64,000 nucleotides of DNA from positions 1-64,000 of the forward strand of contig NZ_JBAKHD010000008.1 in NCBI RefSeq assembly GCF_049065735.1, in the 5' to 3' direction. Below the pieces are notes generated by a model. The model was not told where the DNA came from and made no database searches. It saw only the letters and a list, made by a program, of their open reading frames with translations. Shown here piece after piece: positions 34,722 to 43,490 of the stretch. Numbering within the stretch: the first letter of the stretch is position 1; each line of letters starts with the position of its first letter. The stretch comes from Paramesorhizobium sp049065735. Lineage in GTDB: Bacteria; Pseudomonadota; Alphaproteobacteria; Rhizobiales; Rhizobiaceae. A program made the position numbers and the translations under genes.

Positions 34722-34934
34722 TTACGAAGAAGCCTGATTCTTCGTAAGGTTTTTCACCAGATTCTTGAGGTTATAATCGATCACGGCAATCGCCACTGCC
34801 ATACTCTCCAGTGTATCGAGCGCTTGCTGCTCGAGCCGCAGTGTATTCTGCTGCTCGGCATTCAGATTCTTCATCCTGATGGAAGCGTTGGACGGACGCC
34901 CGCGCCTGCGTTTCAGTCTTTCTTCTCCAGACAT
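34722..34934 (-). CDS. Small basic protein with an AT-hook-like motif
   Basis: About 70 residues from ATG 34934 (GGGAATGGGG upstream); a TTG at 34961 would add nine residues. The N-terminus has RLKRRRGRPSNAS, whose RGRP core resembles the AT-hook that sits in the minor groove of A+T-rich DNA. The rest is a predicted helical, probably dimerising segment (LNAEQQNTLRLEQQALDTLE). I do not recognise the family. The flanking DNA upstream (34962-35100) is very A+T-rich, so autoregulation is conceivable. A nucleoid-associated or regulatory role is only a suggestion. Confidence 0.5.
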   Translation of the reverse strand: MSGEERLKRRRGRPSNASIRMKNLNAEQQNTLRLEQQALDTLESMAVAIAVIDYNLKNLVKNLTKNQASS

Positions 34935-35153
34935 GATGTCCCCATTCCCGAATTGAAACAATTTTAAGTAAACACATTTGAAAATAGTTTACAAGAAGTA
35001 AATTCGGCTATTTTATAGTTTATTACTTCTAAAACAATATAGTTAATGAACTTCCGAATTTATAATTCTGACGAATGCTTGTATGCCGAATGAATTACTG
35101 ACCGTTTCGCTCCGGACGGCCTGGCGCGGAAAGCCGGCCGTCCAGAATACGCC

Positions 35154-35795
35154 TTACCGCGCCGCCCAGTTGGCCCCGCGGCGGAAGATGGTGCGCATCT
35201 GCGGCACATCGAACTCGCTCGCCACATGACCGAGCGAGGAATAGAAGACGCGGCCCTTGCCGTGCTTCCGCTTCCAGACGACAGGCATCGTCACGCCGTC
35301 GATCCACCAGGCATGATCGCCGTTGAAGGTGGTGGTTGCCAGCACCTCGTTCGACGGGTCGACATGCATGTAATATTGCTCCGAATGGTAGGAGAAATCG
35401 GTGATCCCCGCCATCAGCGGATCGTCAGGCTTCGTGATATTGACCGTATAGTCGATGATGTTGCCGGGATGGGCGACCCATTGGCCGCCGATGATAAACT
35501 GATACTCCACGCTCTCGCGGAACGCGTCGCCCGCGCCGCCGTGATAGCCGGCGATGCCGACGCCGTTTTGCACGGCCTCGGAGAGGTTTTTCACCTCCTC
35601 CTTCTCGATCTTCGACATGGTCATGATCGGCACGATGAGCGAGAGATCATGGATCGACGGGTCGGCGAAGGCCTCGGTCGAGTGCTCGAGATAGACCTTG
35701 AAGCCATCCTCTTCGAGCATGTCGCGGATGATGTGGGCGCATTCCTGCGGCTCGTGCCCGCTCCAGCCGCCCCAGACGATAAGTGCTTCACGCAT
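35154..35795 (-). CDS. ThuA-like protein
   Basis: 213 residues of the ThuA family (class I glutamine-amidotransferase-like fold): IVWGGWSGHEPQECAHII at the start, a YHGGAGDAF segment mid-chain and a late GRVFYSSLGHVASEF. In Sinorhizobium thuA belongs to a trehalose/maltitol utilisation set and works with the oxidoreductase ThuB in making 3-keto-disaccharides. Here it is directly downstream of a Gfo/Idh/MocA oxidoreductase, the same pairing. AGGAGG precedes the ATG. It is the last gene of a minus-strand unit. Substrate sugar not determined. Confidence 0.87.
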   Translation of the reverse strand: MREALIVWGGWSGHEPQECAHIIRDMLEEDGFKVYLEHSTEAFADPSIHDLSLIVPIMTMSKIEKEEVKNLSEAVQNGVGIAGYHGGAGDAFRESVEYQFIIGGQWVAHPGNIIDYTVNITKPDDPLMAGITDFSYHSEQYYMHVDPSNEVLATTTFNGDHAWWIDGVTMPVVWKRKHGKGRVFYSSLGHVASEFDVPQMRTIFRRGANWAAR

Positions 35796-35813
35796 GGTTT
35801 CCCTCCTCCTGAA

Positions 35814-36914
35814 TTAACGACCGATGCGGCCATCGACCAGCGACTCCGCCAGCGGCGCCGGTCGTTCCGTTTCGGTGGTGATACGGATCGTTGTTCCCGC
35901 CTCCGCCGCCTTGTGAAACGCTTCCATCACCTCCAGCACATGCAGGGCAAGGCTGCCATTTGCCCGATGCGGACGGCCCGCGCGGATGGCATGGGCCATG
36001 TCGGCGACGCCGAGCGAGCGGTAATTGCCGTCGGCATAGGGCTCGCTCGTCTCCTGCGGCTCGAATGCGCCGCCTTTCTTGAGCAATTGGATTTCACCGC
36101 CGAAATAGTTCGGGTCCGGAACGATCAACGTTCCCTCGGTGCCGTAGATTTCAAGGGGCACATGCTTGTGGCCCGCCACGTCGAAGCTCATCCCGATCTG
36201 CACCACCGCGCCGTTCTGGAACGCCATGACACCTGCCACGTGGGTCGGCACATGCACAGGGATGCGCTCGCCATTGCGGGGCTGGCTGGTGATGACGCGC
36301 TCCTGGCGCGGCGTGGTCGCAAAGCCTGCGACCTGCGCGACAGGTCCCAGCAGGTTGACGAGATCGGTGATGTAATAAGGCCCCATGTCGAGCATCGGAC
36401 CGCCGCCGATTTCGTAGTAGAAATCCGGGTTCGGGTGCCAGCGCTCGTGTCCGGGGCACATGAAGGTGGCGGTGCCACCCACGGGAATGCCCAGCGCGCC
36501 GGAATCGACGATGGCGCGCGCGGTCTGATGCGAGCCGCCGAGGAAGGTGTCGGGCGCCGCGCCGATGCGCAAATTGCGCGCGGCGGCGAAATCGGCGAGC
36601 TTCTTGCCTTCCGCGAAATTAATGCCGAGCGGCTTTTCCGAATAGGTATGCTTGCCTGCCTCCAGCGCCTGCATCGCCACCGCCACATGGGCCTTCGGCA
36701 CGGTCAGATTGACGATGAGTTCGATTTCAGGATCGGCGAGAAGCTCGCTCACCTCGCGGGCGGGCACGTTGAACTCCGCCGCACGCTGTTCAGCCAGGCT
36801 ACGGTTCAGATCTGCGATGCCCCTGATATCCAGAATGGGAAAGGACCCCATCGCCTTCAGATAGGCCGACGAGATATTGCCGCAGCCGATAATGCCTATG
36901 CCTAGTTTTTCCAT
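35814..36914 (-). CDS. Gfo/Idh/MocA-family NAD(P)-dependent oxidoreductase
   Basis: 366 residues. The N-terminal Rossmann domain begins LGIGIIGCGNISSAYLKAMG, and a YSEKPLGINFAEG (EKP motif) carries the catalytic-type lysine. The C-terminal domain has FYYEIGGGPMLDMGPYYITDL, with the conserved Gly-Gly-x-x-x-Asp-x-Gly and the substrate-binding region. These enzymes oxidise or reduce a sugar or inositol ring position. It lies 18 bases upstream of the ThuA-like gene, so the two are one unit. GGAGGAG stands before the ATG. It probably oxidises the sugar brought in by the transporter at 38446-41706. Confidence 0.92.
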   Translation of the reverse strand: MEKLGIGIIGCGNISSAYLKAMGSFPILDIRGIADLNRSLAEQRAAEFNVPAREVSELLADPEIELIVNLTVPKAHVAVAMQALEAGKHTYSEKPLGINFAEGKKLADFAAARNLRIGAAPDTFLGGSHQTARAIVDSGALGIPVGGTATFMCPGHERWHPNPDFYYEIGGGPMLDMGPYYITDLVNLLGPVAQVAGFATTPRQERVITSQPRNGERIPVHVPTHVAGVMAFQNGAVVQIGMSFDVAGHKHVPLEIYGTEGTLIVPDPNYFGGEIQLLKKGGAFEPQETSEPYADGNYRSLGVADMAHAIRAGRPHRANGSLALHVLEVMEAFHKAAEAGTTIRITTETERPAPLAESLVDGRIGR

Positions 36915-36988
36915 CAGTCTCCTCCACTGGGAAGTTTAAAATAGAAGCGCCGGCGGGACCTAGAACCAACGGTTTCATTCATCTCTGC

Positions 36989-38197
36989 TCAAATCGCCGG
37001 GGCCGGCCCGGTCGTGCCCCAGGGTGACTCATAGAGTTCGCAGAGCGCCACCACTGCCGCGCCTTGCGCCCATGTCTCATCGGCGGATTCATCGAAGACG
37101 AGCTCGGCGACCGTCCGGATCGATGGGGGAATCGCGCGGCGGTAGGCGTCACGCAGGCTATCGAGAAACACTTGCCCCAGCGACAGGCTGGACCCGACGA
37201 GGATGACGCGCGGCGGCCCGAACAGCGTGACGATATTGGCGACCGCCAGCCCCACCGCCTCGCCCGCGCGGGTGGCGGCTGTTATGAGCGTGTTGTCATC
37301 CGCCGCGATCAATGTCTGCGCCATCGCCATGCCGCGCCCCAGCCGCATCGCTTCGGCCAAGCGGCCGCCACTGTCCGGCTGGTTGCAGAGAATGGCGCTT
37401 TCGCCCGCAAGTTCCGAGAGCCGCACGATATCCTCAGGGCCTATCCCCAGCACGAGATCCCCGAGATTGTGGCTGAGCCCCTCCGCGCCGCGGAAAAGCT
37501 GGCCGTGATGGAGGACGCCGAGGCCCAGCGTCTGCTCCAGCGAGACCAGCACCATGTCATCGAGGTCGCGCGCCTTGCCGAACCAATGGTGCGCCAGCGC
37601 AATGGCGTGGGCGTCGCTTTCCACAATAGTGGGCACGTTCAGGCGGCTCGTCATCTCCCAGGCGAAATCCACATCGGCCTCACGGAAGATCGGGCTGGAA
37701 CGGACAATTCCGGAGCGGTGCTCGATGACGCCCGGCAGGCCGATGCAGATGGAATCGATGTTGCCGAGCGCGAGCCCGGCATCGACGACGCAACGCCTCA
37801 CGCCATCCTCGATGAGGTCGGCGATGACGGAAATCGACTGCCTGACGACGCGGATGGGCAGCGTCAGCTGCGACAGCACTTCGCCGCAAAAATCGGTGAC
37901 GACGAAAACCATGGAATGGGCAGCGATCTTGGCGCCCACCACGCGCGCGGCATCCGGGTTCAGTTCCAGCATCACACGCGGGCGTCCGCGCGCCGCCGCA
38001 TTGCGTAAATCGCCCTCATGCCGCGTCAGGATCAACCCGTCGTCGAGCAGCGCGCCCGTTATCGCTGAAACCGTCGTCGTGGAAAGCTCCGAGCGCTCGC
38101 TGATCTCGACACGCGAGATCGGCCCGTGCCGGCGGATCGTATCCAGCACGTTGAAGCGATTGATCGCGCGCATGAGTTCGGGGTCGGCTGTCTTCAT
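36989..38197 (-). CDS. ROK-family transcriptional repressor (NagC/XylR-like)
   Basis: 402 residues with an N-terminal winged helix (NVLDTIRRHGPISRVEISE, LSTTTVSAITGALLDDGLI) followed by a ROK sugar-kinase-like domain (VGAKIAAHSMVFVVTDFCG, IGLPGVIEHRSGIV, GAEGLSHNLGDLVLG). The cysteine cluster CxCGxxGC of classical ROK proteins is missing. It sits between the ThuA/Gfo unit and the divergent sugar ABC transporter and probably controls both, releasing DNA when the sugar or a derivative binds. No operator could be assigned. Confidence 0.9.
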   Translation of the reverse strand: MKTADPELMRAINRFNVLDTIRRHGPISRVEISERSELSTTTVSAITGALLDDGLILTRHEGDLRNAAARGRPRVMLELNPDAARVVGAKIAAHSMVFVVTDFCGEVLSQLTLPIRVVRQSISVIADLIEDGVRRCVVDAGLALGNIDSICIGLPGVIEHRSGIVRSSPIFREADVDFAWEMTSRLNVPTIVESDAHAIALAHHWFGKARDLDDMVLVSLEQTLGLGVLHHGQLFRGAEGLSHNLGDLVLGIGPEDIVRLSELAGESAILCNQPDSGGRLAEAMRLGRGMAMAQTLIAADDNTLITAATRAGEAVGLAVANIVTLFGPPRVILVGSSLSLGQVFLDSLRDAYRRAIPPSIRTVAELVFDESADETWAQGAAVVALCELYESPWGTTGPAPAI

Positions 38198-38204
38198 CGG
38201 CTGA

Positions 38205-38287
38205 TTAAGGGAGTGGGGGAAATAGGGGAGTAAGTGAGTAGGGATGATTTACTCCCTTATTCCCTTACTGCCCTACTCCCTTTTTAA
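38205..38287. repeat. Imperfect inverted repeat between divergent genes
   Basis: Left-side GGGAGT/GGGG/GGAGTAAG blocks are mirrored by right-side TTACTCCC/CCCTACTCCC blocks, with TTAAGGGAGT at the left edge and ACTCCCTTTTTAA at the right. A fold of about 80 bases is possible. It lies upstream of both the ROK gene and the ABC binding-protein gene, so a regulatory role or a dispersed element are both possible. Confidence 0.55.
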
Positions 38288-38445
38288 GCAGGGGTGCGAA
38301 TTAAATAGCCGATAAGAATGCTCTTCTGTCAAGCGGATTGGCGAGAATTTCGGAAAGTACCGTTGACTCTTGCGAAACTGTCAGGTGAATTAATCCGCAG
38401 TGGGGAAAAATTGGTTGAGGAATTTCCCCCTGGGAGGAAATCGCA

Positions 38446-39753
38446 ATGAACCATGGAAATGGGGAGGCGCCCCTTCGCGCCAGGAATTGGTGTGGCCTTG
38501 CCGGTGCGACCGGCATGGCTTTTCTCTTCTCGATTGCCAGCGCCAGCGCGGCGCAGACGGTGGTCAAATGGCTGCATCTCGAAGTCGTGCCAGCGCGGGT
38601 CCAGATGTGGGAGGAGATCGCAAAGAAATACGAAGCAGCGCACCCGGACGTAGATATCCAGCTGCAATTTCTTGAAAACGAGGCCTTCAAGGCCAAGCTG
38701 CCGACCCTGCTGCAATCCAATGATGCGCCGGATTTCTTTTATTCCTGGGGCGGAGGCGTCCTGAAACAGCAGTCCCAGACCGGGGCGCTGATGGACCTGA
38801 CGGACGCGATGAACGCCGACAATGGCGCCTGGGTGAACAGCTACAATCCCGCCGCGGTGAAGGGCTTTACCTTCGACAACAGAATTTATGCAGTTCCCTT
38901 CAAAATGGGAACGGTCAGCTTTTTCTATAACAAGGCGCTTTTCGAAAAAGCGGGGGTGAAAGCCGAGGATATCAAGACCTGGGATAATTTCCTCGATGCC
39001 GTGAAGAAGCTGAAGGCGGCGGGGATCACGCCGATTGCCGGCGGCGGCGGCGACAAGTGGCCGCTGCATTTCTACTGGAGCTATCTCGTCATGAGGAATG
39101 GCGGGCAGCAGGTGTTCGAGGCGGCCAAGAACAAAGAGGGCGAGGGCTTCCTCGATCCCGCCATCATCAAGGCTGGCGAGCAGCTTACGGAGCTTGGCAA
39201 GCTGGAGCCCTTCCAAGGCGGATATCTCGGGGCGACATGGCCGCAGACCCTGGGGGTTTTCGGCGACGGCAAGGCGGCAATGATCCTGGCATTTGAGCAA
39301 ACCGAGGGCGACCAGCGGGCGCAAGCCGGCGATGGCAAGGGGCTCGCGCCGGAAAATCTCGGCCGCTTCGCTTTTCCTGTTGTCGAGGGCGGCAAGGGCA
39401 AGGCGACCGACACGCTGGGCGGCCTCAATGGCTGGGCCGTCACCAAGAAAGCGCCGCCGCAAGCGGTTGATTTTCTTCGTTTCCTGACGAATGAGGAAAA
39501 TGAGCGGCTTCAGGCGGCGGCGGGCCAGATCATTCCCGTGGCCAAGGGCGCGGAGGACGCAATCACCAACCCGCTGATGCGCGCATCGGCAGACCAGCTC
39601 GCCGCCTCGACCTGGCACCAGAACTTCTTCGACCAGGATCTGGGGCCTGCGGTGGGACGTGTCGTCAACGACGTCTCCGTGGCGATCCTCACCGGACAGA
39701 TGTCGCCGGAAGAGGGCGCGAAGATGATCCAGGACGCGGTGGAGTTGGAGTAG
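38446..39753 (+). CDS. Sugar ABC transporter substrate-binding protein (family 1)
   Basis: 435 residues with a signal peptide that has an unusually long N-region (cleavage near SASAAQ). The mature part is of the maltose-binding type: WLHLEVVPARVQMWEEIAKKYE, APDFFYSWGGGVL, YAVPFKMGTVSFFYNKALFE and LGGLNGWAVTKKAP. It captures a mono- or oligosaccharide in the periplasm for the two permeases downstream. GGGAGG eight bases before the ATG is a strong ribosome site. A possible promoter is TTGACT at 38363-38368 with a weak -10 17 bases on. Divergent from the ROK regulator. Confidence 0.92.
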   Translation: MNHGNGEAPLRARNWCGLAGATGMAFLFSIASASAAQTVVKWLHLEVVPARVQMWEEIAKKYEAAHPDVDIQLQFLENEAFKAKLPTLLQSNDAPDFFYSWGGGVLKQQSQTGALMDLTDAMNADNGAWVNSYNPAAVKGFTFDNRIYAVPFKMGTVSFFYNKALFEKAGVKAEDIKTWDNFLDAVKKLKAAGITPIAGGGGDKWPLHFYWSYLVMRNGGQQVFEAAKNKEGEGFLDPAIIKAGEQLTELGKLEPFQGGYLGATWPQTLGVFGDGKAAMILAFEQTEGDQRAQAGDGKGLAPENLGRFAFPVVEGGKGKATDTLGGLNGWAVTKKAPPQAVDFLRFLTNEENERLQAAAGQIIPVAKGAEDAITNPLMRASADQLAASTWHQNFFDQDLGPAVGRVVNDVSVAILTGQMSPEEGAKMIQDAVELE

Positions 39754-39759
39754 TCGCAA

Positions 39760-39908
39760 CGCCCTCCCTCCCCCTTGCGGGGAGGGTGGCCCGATAGGGT
39801 CGGGTGGGGGTGGTGGCGTTTGCGCGAGGTCGCCAGCAGTGGCAAAGCGTCACCACCCCCATCCGCCCGCTAACGCGGGCACCTTCCCCGCAAGGCGGAA
39901 GGAGGGCG
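39760..39908. repeat. Long imperfect inverted repeat inside the transporter operon
   Basis: Left arm 39760-39815 and right arm 39851-39908 are near reverse complements (CGCCCTCC...TTGCGGGGA...GGGGGTGGTG against CACCACCCCC...TCCCCGCAA...GGAGGGCG), with a 35-base loop. It lies between the binding-protein and first permease genes. It may be a dispersed repeat of rhizobial type, and could also damp transcription into the permeases so that more binding protein is made. Confidence 0.75.
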
Positions 39909-39929
39909 CCCGCAAAGGAGACGCCCCAC

Positions 39930-40865
39930 ATGACCGACGCAACCGCCACGATGAGGGCATCAGCCACCCCGGCCACGGGACGAACGCACCACAAGAACCC
40001 CATGGTGCAGGGGCGCCTGCCGGTGCTGATTCTCTTCCTGCCGCCGGCATTGCTGCTGTTCACGCTCTTCGTCATCCTGCCGATGGGGGAGGCGGCATGG
40101 TATAGTCTTTACCGCTGGAACGGCTATGGCTCGCCGCAGCAATTCATCGGCTTGCGCAATTTCGAAGTGCTGTTCAACAATGCGGCGTTTTCCCGCGCGC
40201 TGATCAATAACGGCCTCATCATCCTCGCCTCGCTGCTATTGCAGATACCGCTGGCGATCTGGCTTGCCATGATGCTGGCACACAGGATCAAGGGCGTCGT
40301 CACCTTCCGGCTCATTTTCTTCCTGCCCTATGTGCTGGCGGATGTTGCCGCGGGGCTTATCTGGCGCTTCGTCTATGACGGGGATTACGGTCTCTTCGCT
40401 GCCATCGCGGGATTTTTCGGAGTCGCTACCCCCTATGTGCTCGCCGACAAGGACCTCGCGATCTATGCGGTGCTCGCGGTGGTGATCTGGAAATATTTCG
40501 GCTTCCACATGATGCTTTTCATCGCCGGGCTGCAGTCGGTGGACAGGAGCGTGCTGGAGGCTGCTGAAATCGACGGGGCGACGGGCTGGCAGAAGTTCCG
40601 CTATGTGACGCTGCCGATGCTGGGGTCCACAGTGCGGATTTCGGTCTTCTTCGCCATCATCGGCTCCCTCCAGCTATTCGACCTCGTCATGCCGCTGACC
40701 GGCGGCGGCCCGCTCGATGCGACGCAGACCATGGTCACCTTCCTCTACACTTATGGCGTGATGCGCATGCAGGTGGGGCTGGGCAGTGCGGTCGGCGTCG
40801 TCCTTTTCGTCATCTGCGTCACGCTCGCCTTCGGCTACAAACGGGTTTTCATGCGCCATGACTGA
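39930..40865 (+). CDS. Sugar ABC transporter permease (MalF-like)
   Basis: 311 residues with six membrane segments. The EAA loop that contacts the ATPase is EAAEIDGATGWQKFRYVTLP. ATG 39930 follows AAAGGAG by nine bases; the frame opens further upstream but that part is repeat DNA. It forms the inner-membrane channel with the next gene, which it overlaps by eight bases. The N-terminus is a cytoplasmic stretch ending in HHKNPMVQGRLPVL. Confidence 0.92.
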   Translation: MTDATATMRASATPATGRTHHKNPMVQGRLPVLILFLPPALLLFTLFVILPMGEAAWYSLYRWNGYGSPQQFIGLRNFEVLFNNAAFSRALINNGLIILASLLLQIPLAIWLAMMLAHRIKGVVTFRLIFFLPYVLADVAAGLIWRFVYDGDYGLFAAIAGFFGVATPYVLADKDLAIYAVLAVVIWKYFGFHMMLFIAGLQSVDRSVLEAAEIDGATGWQKFRYVTLPMLGSTVRISVFFAIIGSLQLFDLVMPLTGGGPLDATQTMVTFLYTYGVMRMQVGLGSAVGVVLFVICVTLAFGYKRVFMRHD

Positions 40866-41706
40866 TGAAAGCACATCGCTCCGCATGAGTGCGGCCACAC
40901 GCCTTTATCTTTATGTCTCGCTGTCGCTGGTCGCCGCGCTGGTGCTCGTTCCCCTCATCTCCACCGCGCTCGGCGGGTTCAAGTCGCTGGGGGAACTGCG
41001 CGTCAATCCCTTCGGCCTGCCGCGGGAATGGATCTGGTCGAACTATCTCGATATATTGTTCGGCGACCGCTACTGGCGGCAGATGGTCAACTCGCTGTTC
41101 ATCGCGGTCATGACCGTGTTCCTGACCGTCGTGGTCTCATCCATGACCGCCTTCACCCTGGCGCATGTGCGGTTCTTCGGGGCCAATTTTCTGCTCAATT
41201 ATTTTCTGATCGGGCTGATGTTTCCAGCGGCGACAGCCATTCTGCCGCTCTTCATCCGTATCCGCGACCTTGGCCTTCTCGATACCTATTGGGGCGTGAT
41301 CCTGCCGCAGGTCGCCTTCGGTCTCGGCATGAGCATCCTGCTTTTCCGCAATTATTTCCGCAATCTGCCGGGAGAATTGTTCGAAGCGGCTTTCGTCGAC
41401 GGCTGCGGCTATATCCGCTTTTTCTGGCACGTCTCGCTGCCGCTTTCGCGTCCGATCATCGCCACGGTCGGCATCATTTCCTTCGTCAACAGCTGGAACA
41501 GCTACATCGTGCCGCTGATCATGCTGAACTCGGAGTCGAAATATCCCTGGCCGCTCGGCATCATGGTCTATCGCGGCGAGTTCGGTACGCAGTGGCAGCT
41601 CGTCCTTGCCTTCATCACGCTGACGATCCTGCCGACCGTCATCGTCTTCTTCATCGCCCAGAAGCACATCATCGCGGGCCTGACCGCCGGCGCGGTGAAA
41701 GCCTGA
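40858..41706 (+). CDS. Sugar ABC transporter permease (MalG-like)
   Basis: 282 residues with six membrane segments and the EAA loop EAAFVDGCGYIRFFWHVSLP. The start at 40858 overlaps the previous stop in ATGACTGA. Second channel half. No ATP-binding gene follows: after a terminator a peptide-type transporter begins. The ATPase must therefore come from elsewhere in the genome (as with shared MsmK/UgpC-type ATPases) or has been lost. Confidence 0.92.
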   Translation: MTDESTSLRMSAATRLYLYVSLSLVAALVLVPLISTALGGFKSLGELRVNPFGLPREWIWSNYLDILFGDRYWRQMVNSLFIAVMTVFLTVVVSSMTAFTLAHVRFFGANFLLNYFLIGLMFPAATAILPLFIRIRDLGLLDTYWGVILPQVAFGLGMSILLFRNYFRNLPGELFEAAFVDGCGYIRFFWHVSLPLSRPIIATVGIISFVNSWNSYIVPLIMLNSESKYPWPLGIMVYRGEFGTQWQLVLAFITLTILPTVIVFFIAQKHIIAGLTAGAVKA

Positions 41707-41758
41707 GAGGGCCAACGCCCGCCGACTGCCTGCTTCGTCGTTTCCGATAACGCCGCCT

Positions 41759-41780
41759 CCTGGCGCCATTAGGCGCCGGG
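41759..41780 (+). terminator. Terminator after the sugar permeases
   Basis: CCTGGCGCC and GGCGCCGGG pair over 9 bp (one G-T) with loop ATTA, followed by TCTTTC. It separates the sugar transporter from the peptide-type transporter. Confidence 0.65.
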
Positions 41781-41806
41781 TCTTTCGCGCTTGGGCGTTT
41801 TTGGAA

Positions 41807-41835
41807 TTGACAGGCTCCCCGGCATTTGTTCTTAT
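41807..41835 (+). promoter_or_regulatory. Candidate sigma-70 promoter of the peptide-type ABC operon
   Basis: TTGACA (41807-41812), a 17-base spacer and TCTTAT (41830-41835). It lies 52 bases before the binding-protein start, just after the terminator, and immediately before a perfect inverted repeat that may be an operator. Confidence 0.5.
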
Positions 41836-41846
41836 TCCACTATAAA

Positions 41847-41868
41847 ACATAATATTCCGTTATTATGT
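41847..41868. promoter_or_regulatory. Candidate operator (inverted repeat) for the IclR regulator
   Basis: ACATAATA and TATTATGT form a perfect 8-bp inverted repeat around TTCCGT, just downstream of the putative -10 box. A related A+T-rich sequence with ATTCC followed by TATTA is found in front of the SelA-like gene beside the iclR-type gene (47873-47893). Confidence 0.45.
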
Positions 41869-41886
41869 AATAAAAGGGGAACTGTC

Positions 41887-43416
41887 ATGAAATCACTGAA
41901 GGTCGCGCTGCTTCTCGGTTCTGCATTGGTTGCCTTAAGTCCCACTGCCTTCGCCCAAACGAAAGGCGGGGTCATCAATGTCGCGACGATCGGCGAGCCG
42001 CCGACGCTCGACGCCATGGCTTCGACGGCCGATCTGGTCGGTATCGTCTCGCAGCATATTTTCGAGACGCTCTATACGTTCGACAAGAGCTGGAATGTAA
42101 CGCCGCTGCTCGCCGCCAGCCTGCCGGAAATCACGCCTGACGGAAAAACCTACACGATCAAGCTGCGCACCGGCGTCAAATTCCATGACGGAACGGATAT
42201 GGATGCCGCCGATGTGGTGGCTTCGCTGAAGCGCTGGACGGAGGTCGCCTCGCGCGGCAAGCAGACGGCGTCGATGATTACCTCCATCGAAGCGGTCGAT
42301 CCGGCGACGGTCAAGATCACGCTCAACGCGCCCTACGCGCCGCTCGTTTCGCTGCTCGCCTTCAACAATGCCGCCGCGATCATCCTGCCAAGCGAGAAGC
42401 AGCAGAATCCGATGACCGAGCCGGTCGGCACCGGCCCCTATAAGCTGAAGGAGCGCAAGGCGGATCAATATATCCAGCTGGTGCGCTACGATGGCTACAA
42501 ATCGCCCGAGGGCAAGGAGAACGGTTATGGCGGGGCGCGGCACCAATATCTGGACGAAATCCGTTTCGTCCCAGTGCCCGATCCCAACACCCGCGTCGAG
42601 GGCGCCATTTCAGGCCAGTTCGATTATGTGGACAGCCTGCCGGTGGAAGCGCTTGGGCGGTTGAAAGACCAGAAGGCGACAGAGCCGGTCATGCTGAAGC
42701 CGTTCGGCTGGCCGGTCTTCGTGATGAACATGGCCATGGGGATCACCGGGAACCAGGAGATCCGGCTGGCGATCCGCGATGCGCTCAGCATGGAAGACAT
42801 GATGGCGGCGGCATTCGGCAGTCCGGATTTCTATTCGCTCGACCCGTCGATGTATCCTGACGGCTATATCTGGAAGACGGACGCAGGCACCGAAGGCGCC
42901 TATAATGTCGCGGACCCCGAAAAAGCCGCCGAGCGGGCAAAGAAAGCCGGCTACAATGGCGAGCCGATCCGCATCCTCACCAGCCGCCAATACGAATTCC
43001 ACTACAAAATGGCACAAGTTGCGGCGGAATATCTGAAGGCCGCGGGCTTCAAGGTGGATATGCAGGTGGTGGACTGGGCAACGCTCACCCAGCGCCGCGC
43101 CGACCCGAAGCTGTGGGATATCTATATCAGCCACAGCCCCTTCCTGCCGGAGCCCGCGCTGATCGGCGCGATGTCGACGAGCGCTCCCGGCAATTGGGAC
43201 ACGCCTGCCCGCAAGGCGGCAGTCGACGCCTTCAACGCCGAAGTGGACCCGAAGAAACGCGTCGCCCTTTGGGCCGAGGTGCAGAAGGTCATGTACGCCG
43301 AAGTTCCCATCATCAAGATCGGCGACTTCAACGCGCTCTCGGCCAAGTCGCCGAAGCTCGAAGGGTTCACGCCCGCGCCGTGGCCCTATTTCTGGAACGT
43401 ATCGCTGAAACAGTGA
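41887..43416 (+). CDS. Peptide/opine-type ABC transporter substrate-binding protein (family 5)
   Basis: 509 residues with a signal peptide (LGSALVALSPTAFAQ). The mature part has the family-5 hallmarks: GEPPTLDAMASTADLVGIV, LAASLPEITPDGKTYTIKLR and GVKFHDGTDMDAADVVASL. The ligand is a small peptide or acylated amino acid, judged by the neighbours. ATG 41887 follows AAGGGGA. The first gene of an operon with two permeases, an amidohydrolase and a RidA protein. Confidence 0.92.
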   Translation: MKSLKVALLLGSALVALSPTAFAQTKGGVINVATIGEPPTLDAMASTADLVGIVSQHIFETLYTFDKSWNVTPLLAASLPEITPDGKTYTIKLRTGVKFHDGTDMDAADVVASLKRWTEVASRGKQTASMITSIEAVDPATVKITLNAPYAPLVSLLAFNNAAAIILPSEKQQNPMTEPVGTGPYKLKERKADQYIQLVRYDGYKSPEGKENGYGGARHQYLDEIRFVPVPDPNTRVEGAISGQFDYVDSLPVEALGRLKDQKATEPVMLKPFGWPVFVMNMAMGITGNQEIRLAIRDALSMEDMMAAAFGSPDFYSLDPSMYPDGYIWKTDAGTEGAYNVADPEKAAERAKKAGYNGEPIRILTSRQYEFHYKMAQVAAEYLKAAGFKVDMQVVDWATLTQRRADPKLWDIYISHSPFLPEPALIGAMSTSAPGNWDTPARKAAVDAFNAEVDPKKRVALWAEVQKVMYAEVPIIKIGDFNALSAKSPKLEGFTPAPWPYFWNVSLKQ

Positions 43417-43431
43417 TGGTCTGGACCGTTC

Positions 43432-43459
43432 GGACGCGGGCGGATTTTTGTCCGCGTCC
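43432..43459 (+). terminator. Attenuating hairpin between binding-protein and permease genes
   Basis: GGACGCGG and CCGCGTCC form a perfect 8-bp stem with a 12-base loop, 15 bases after the binding-protein stop. Such hairpins commonly lower permease expression relative to the binding protein. Confidence 0.5.
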
Positions 43460-43490
43460 ATTTCCCGATAACCGGAACGATTCCATTTAG

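Noticed and set aside
35226..36905. Long plus-strand open frame opposite the ThuA-like and Gfo/Idh/MocA genes
   Set aside because: Runs across two genes that have clear motifs and ribosome sites on the other strand.
39804..39929. Upstream extension of the MalF-like permease
   Set aside because: It is translated repeat DNA; AAAGGAG before ATG 39930 fixes the start.
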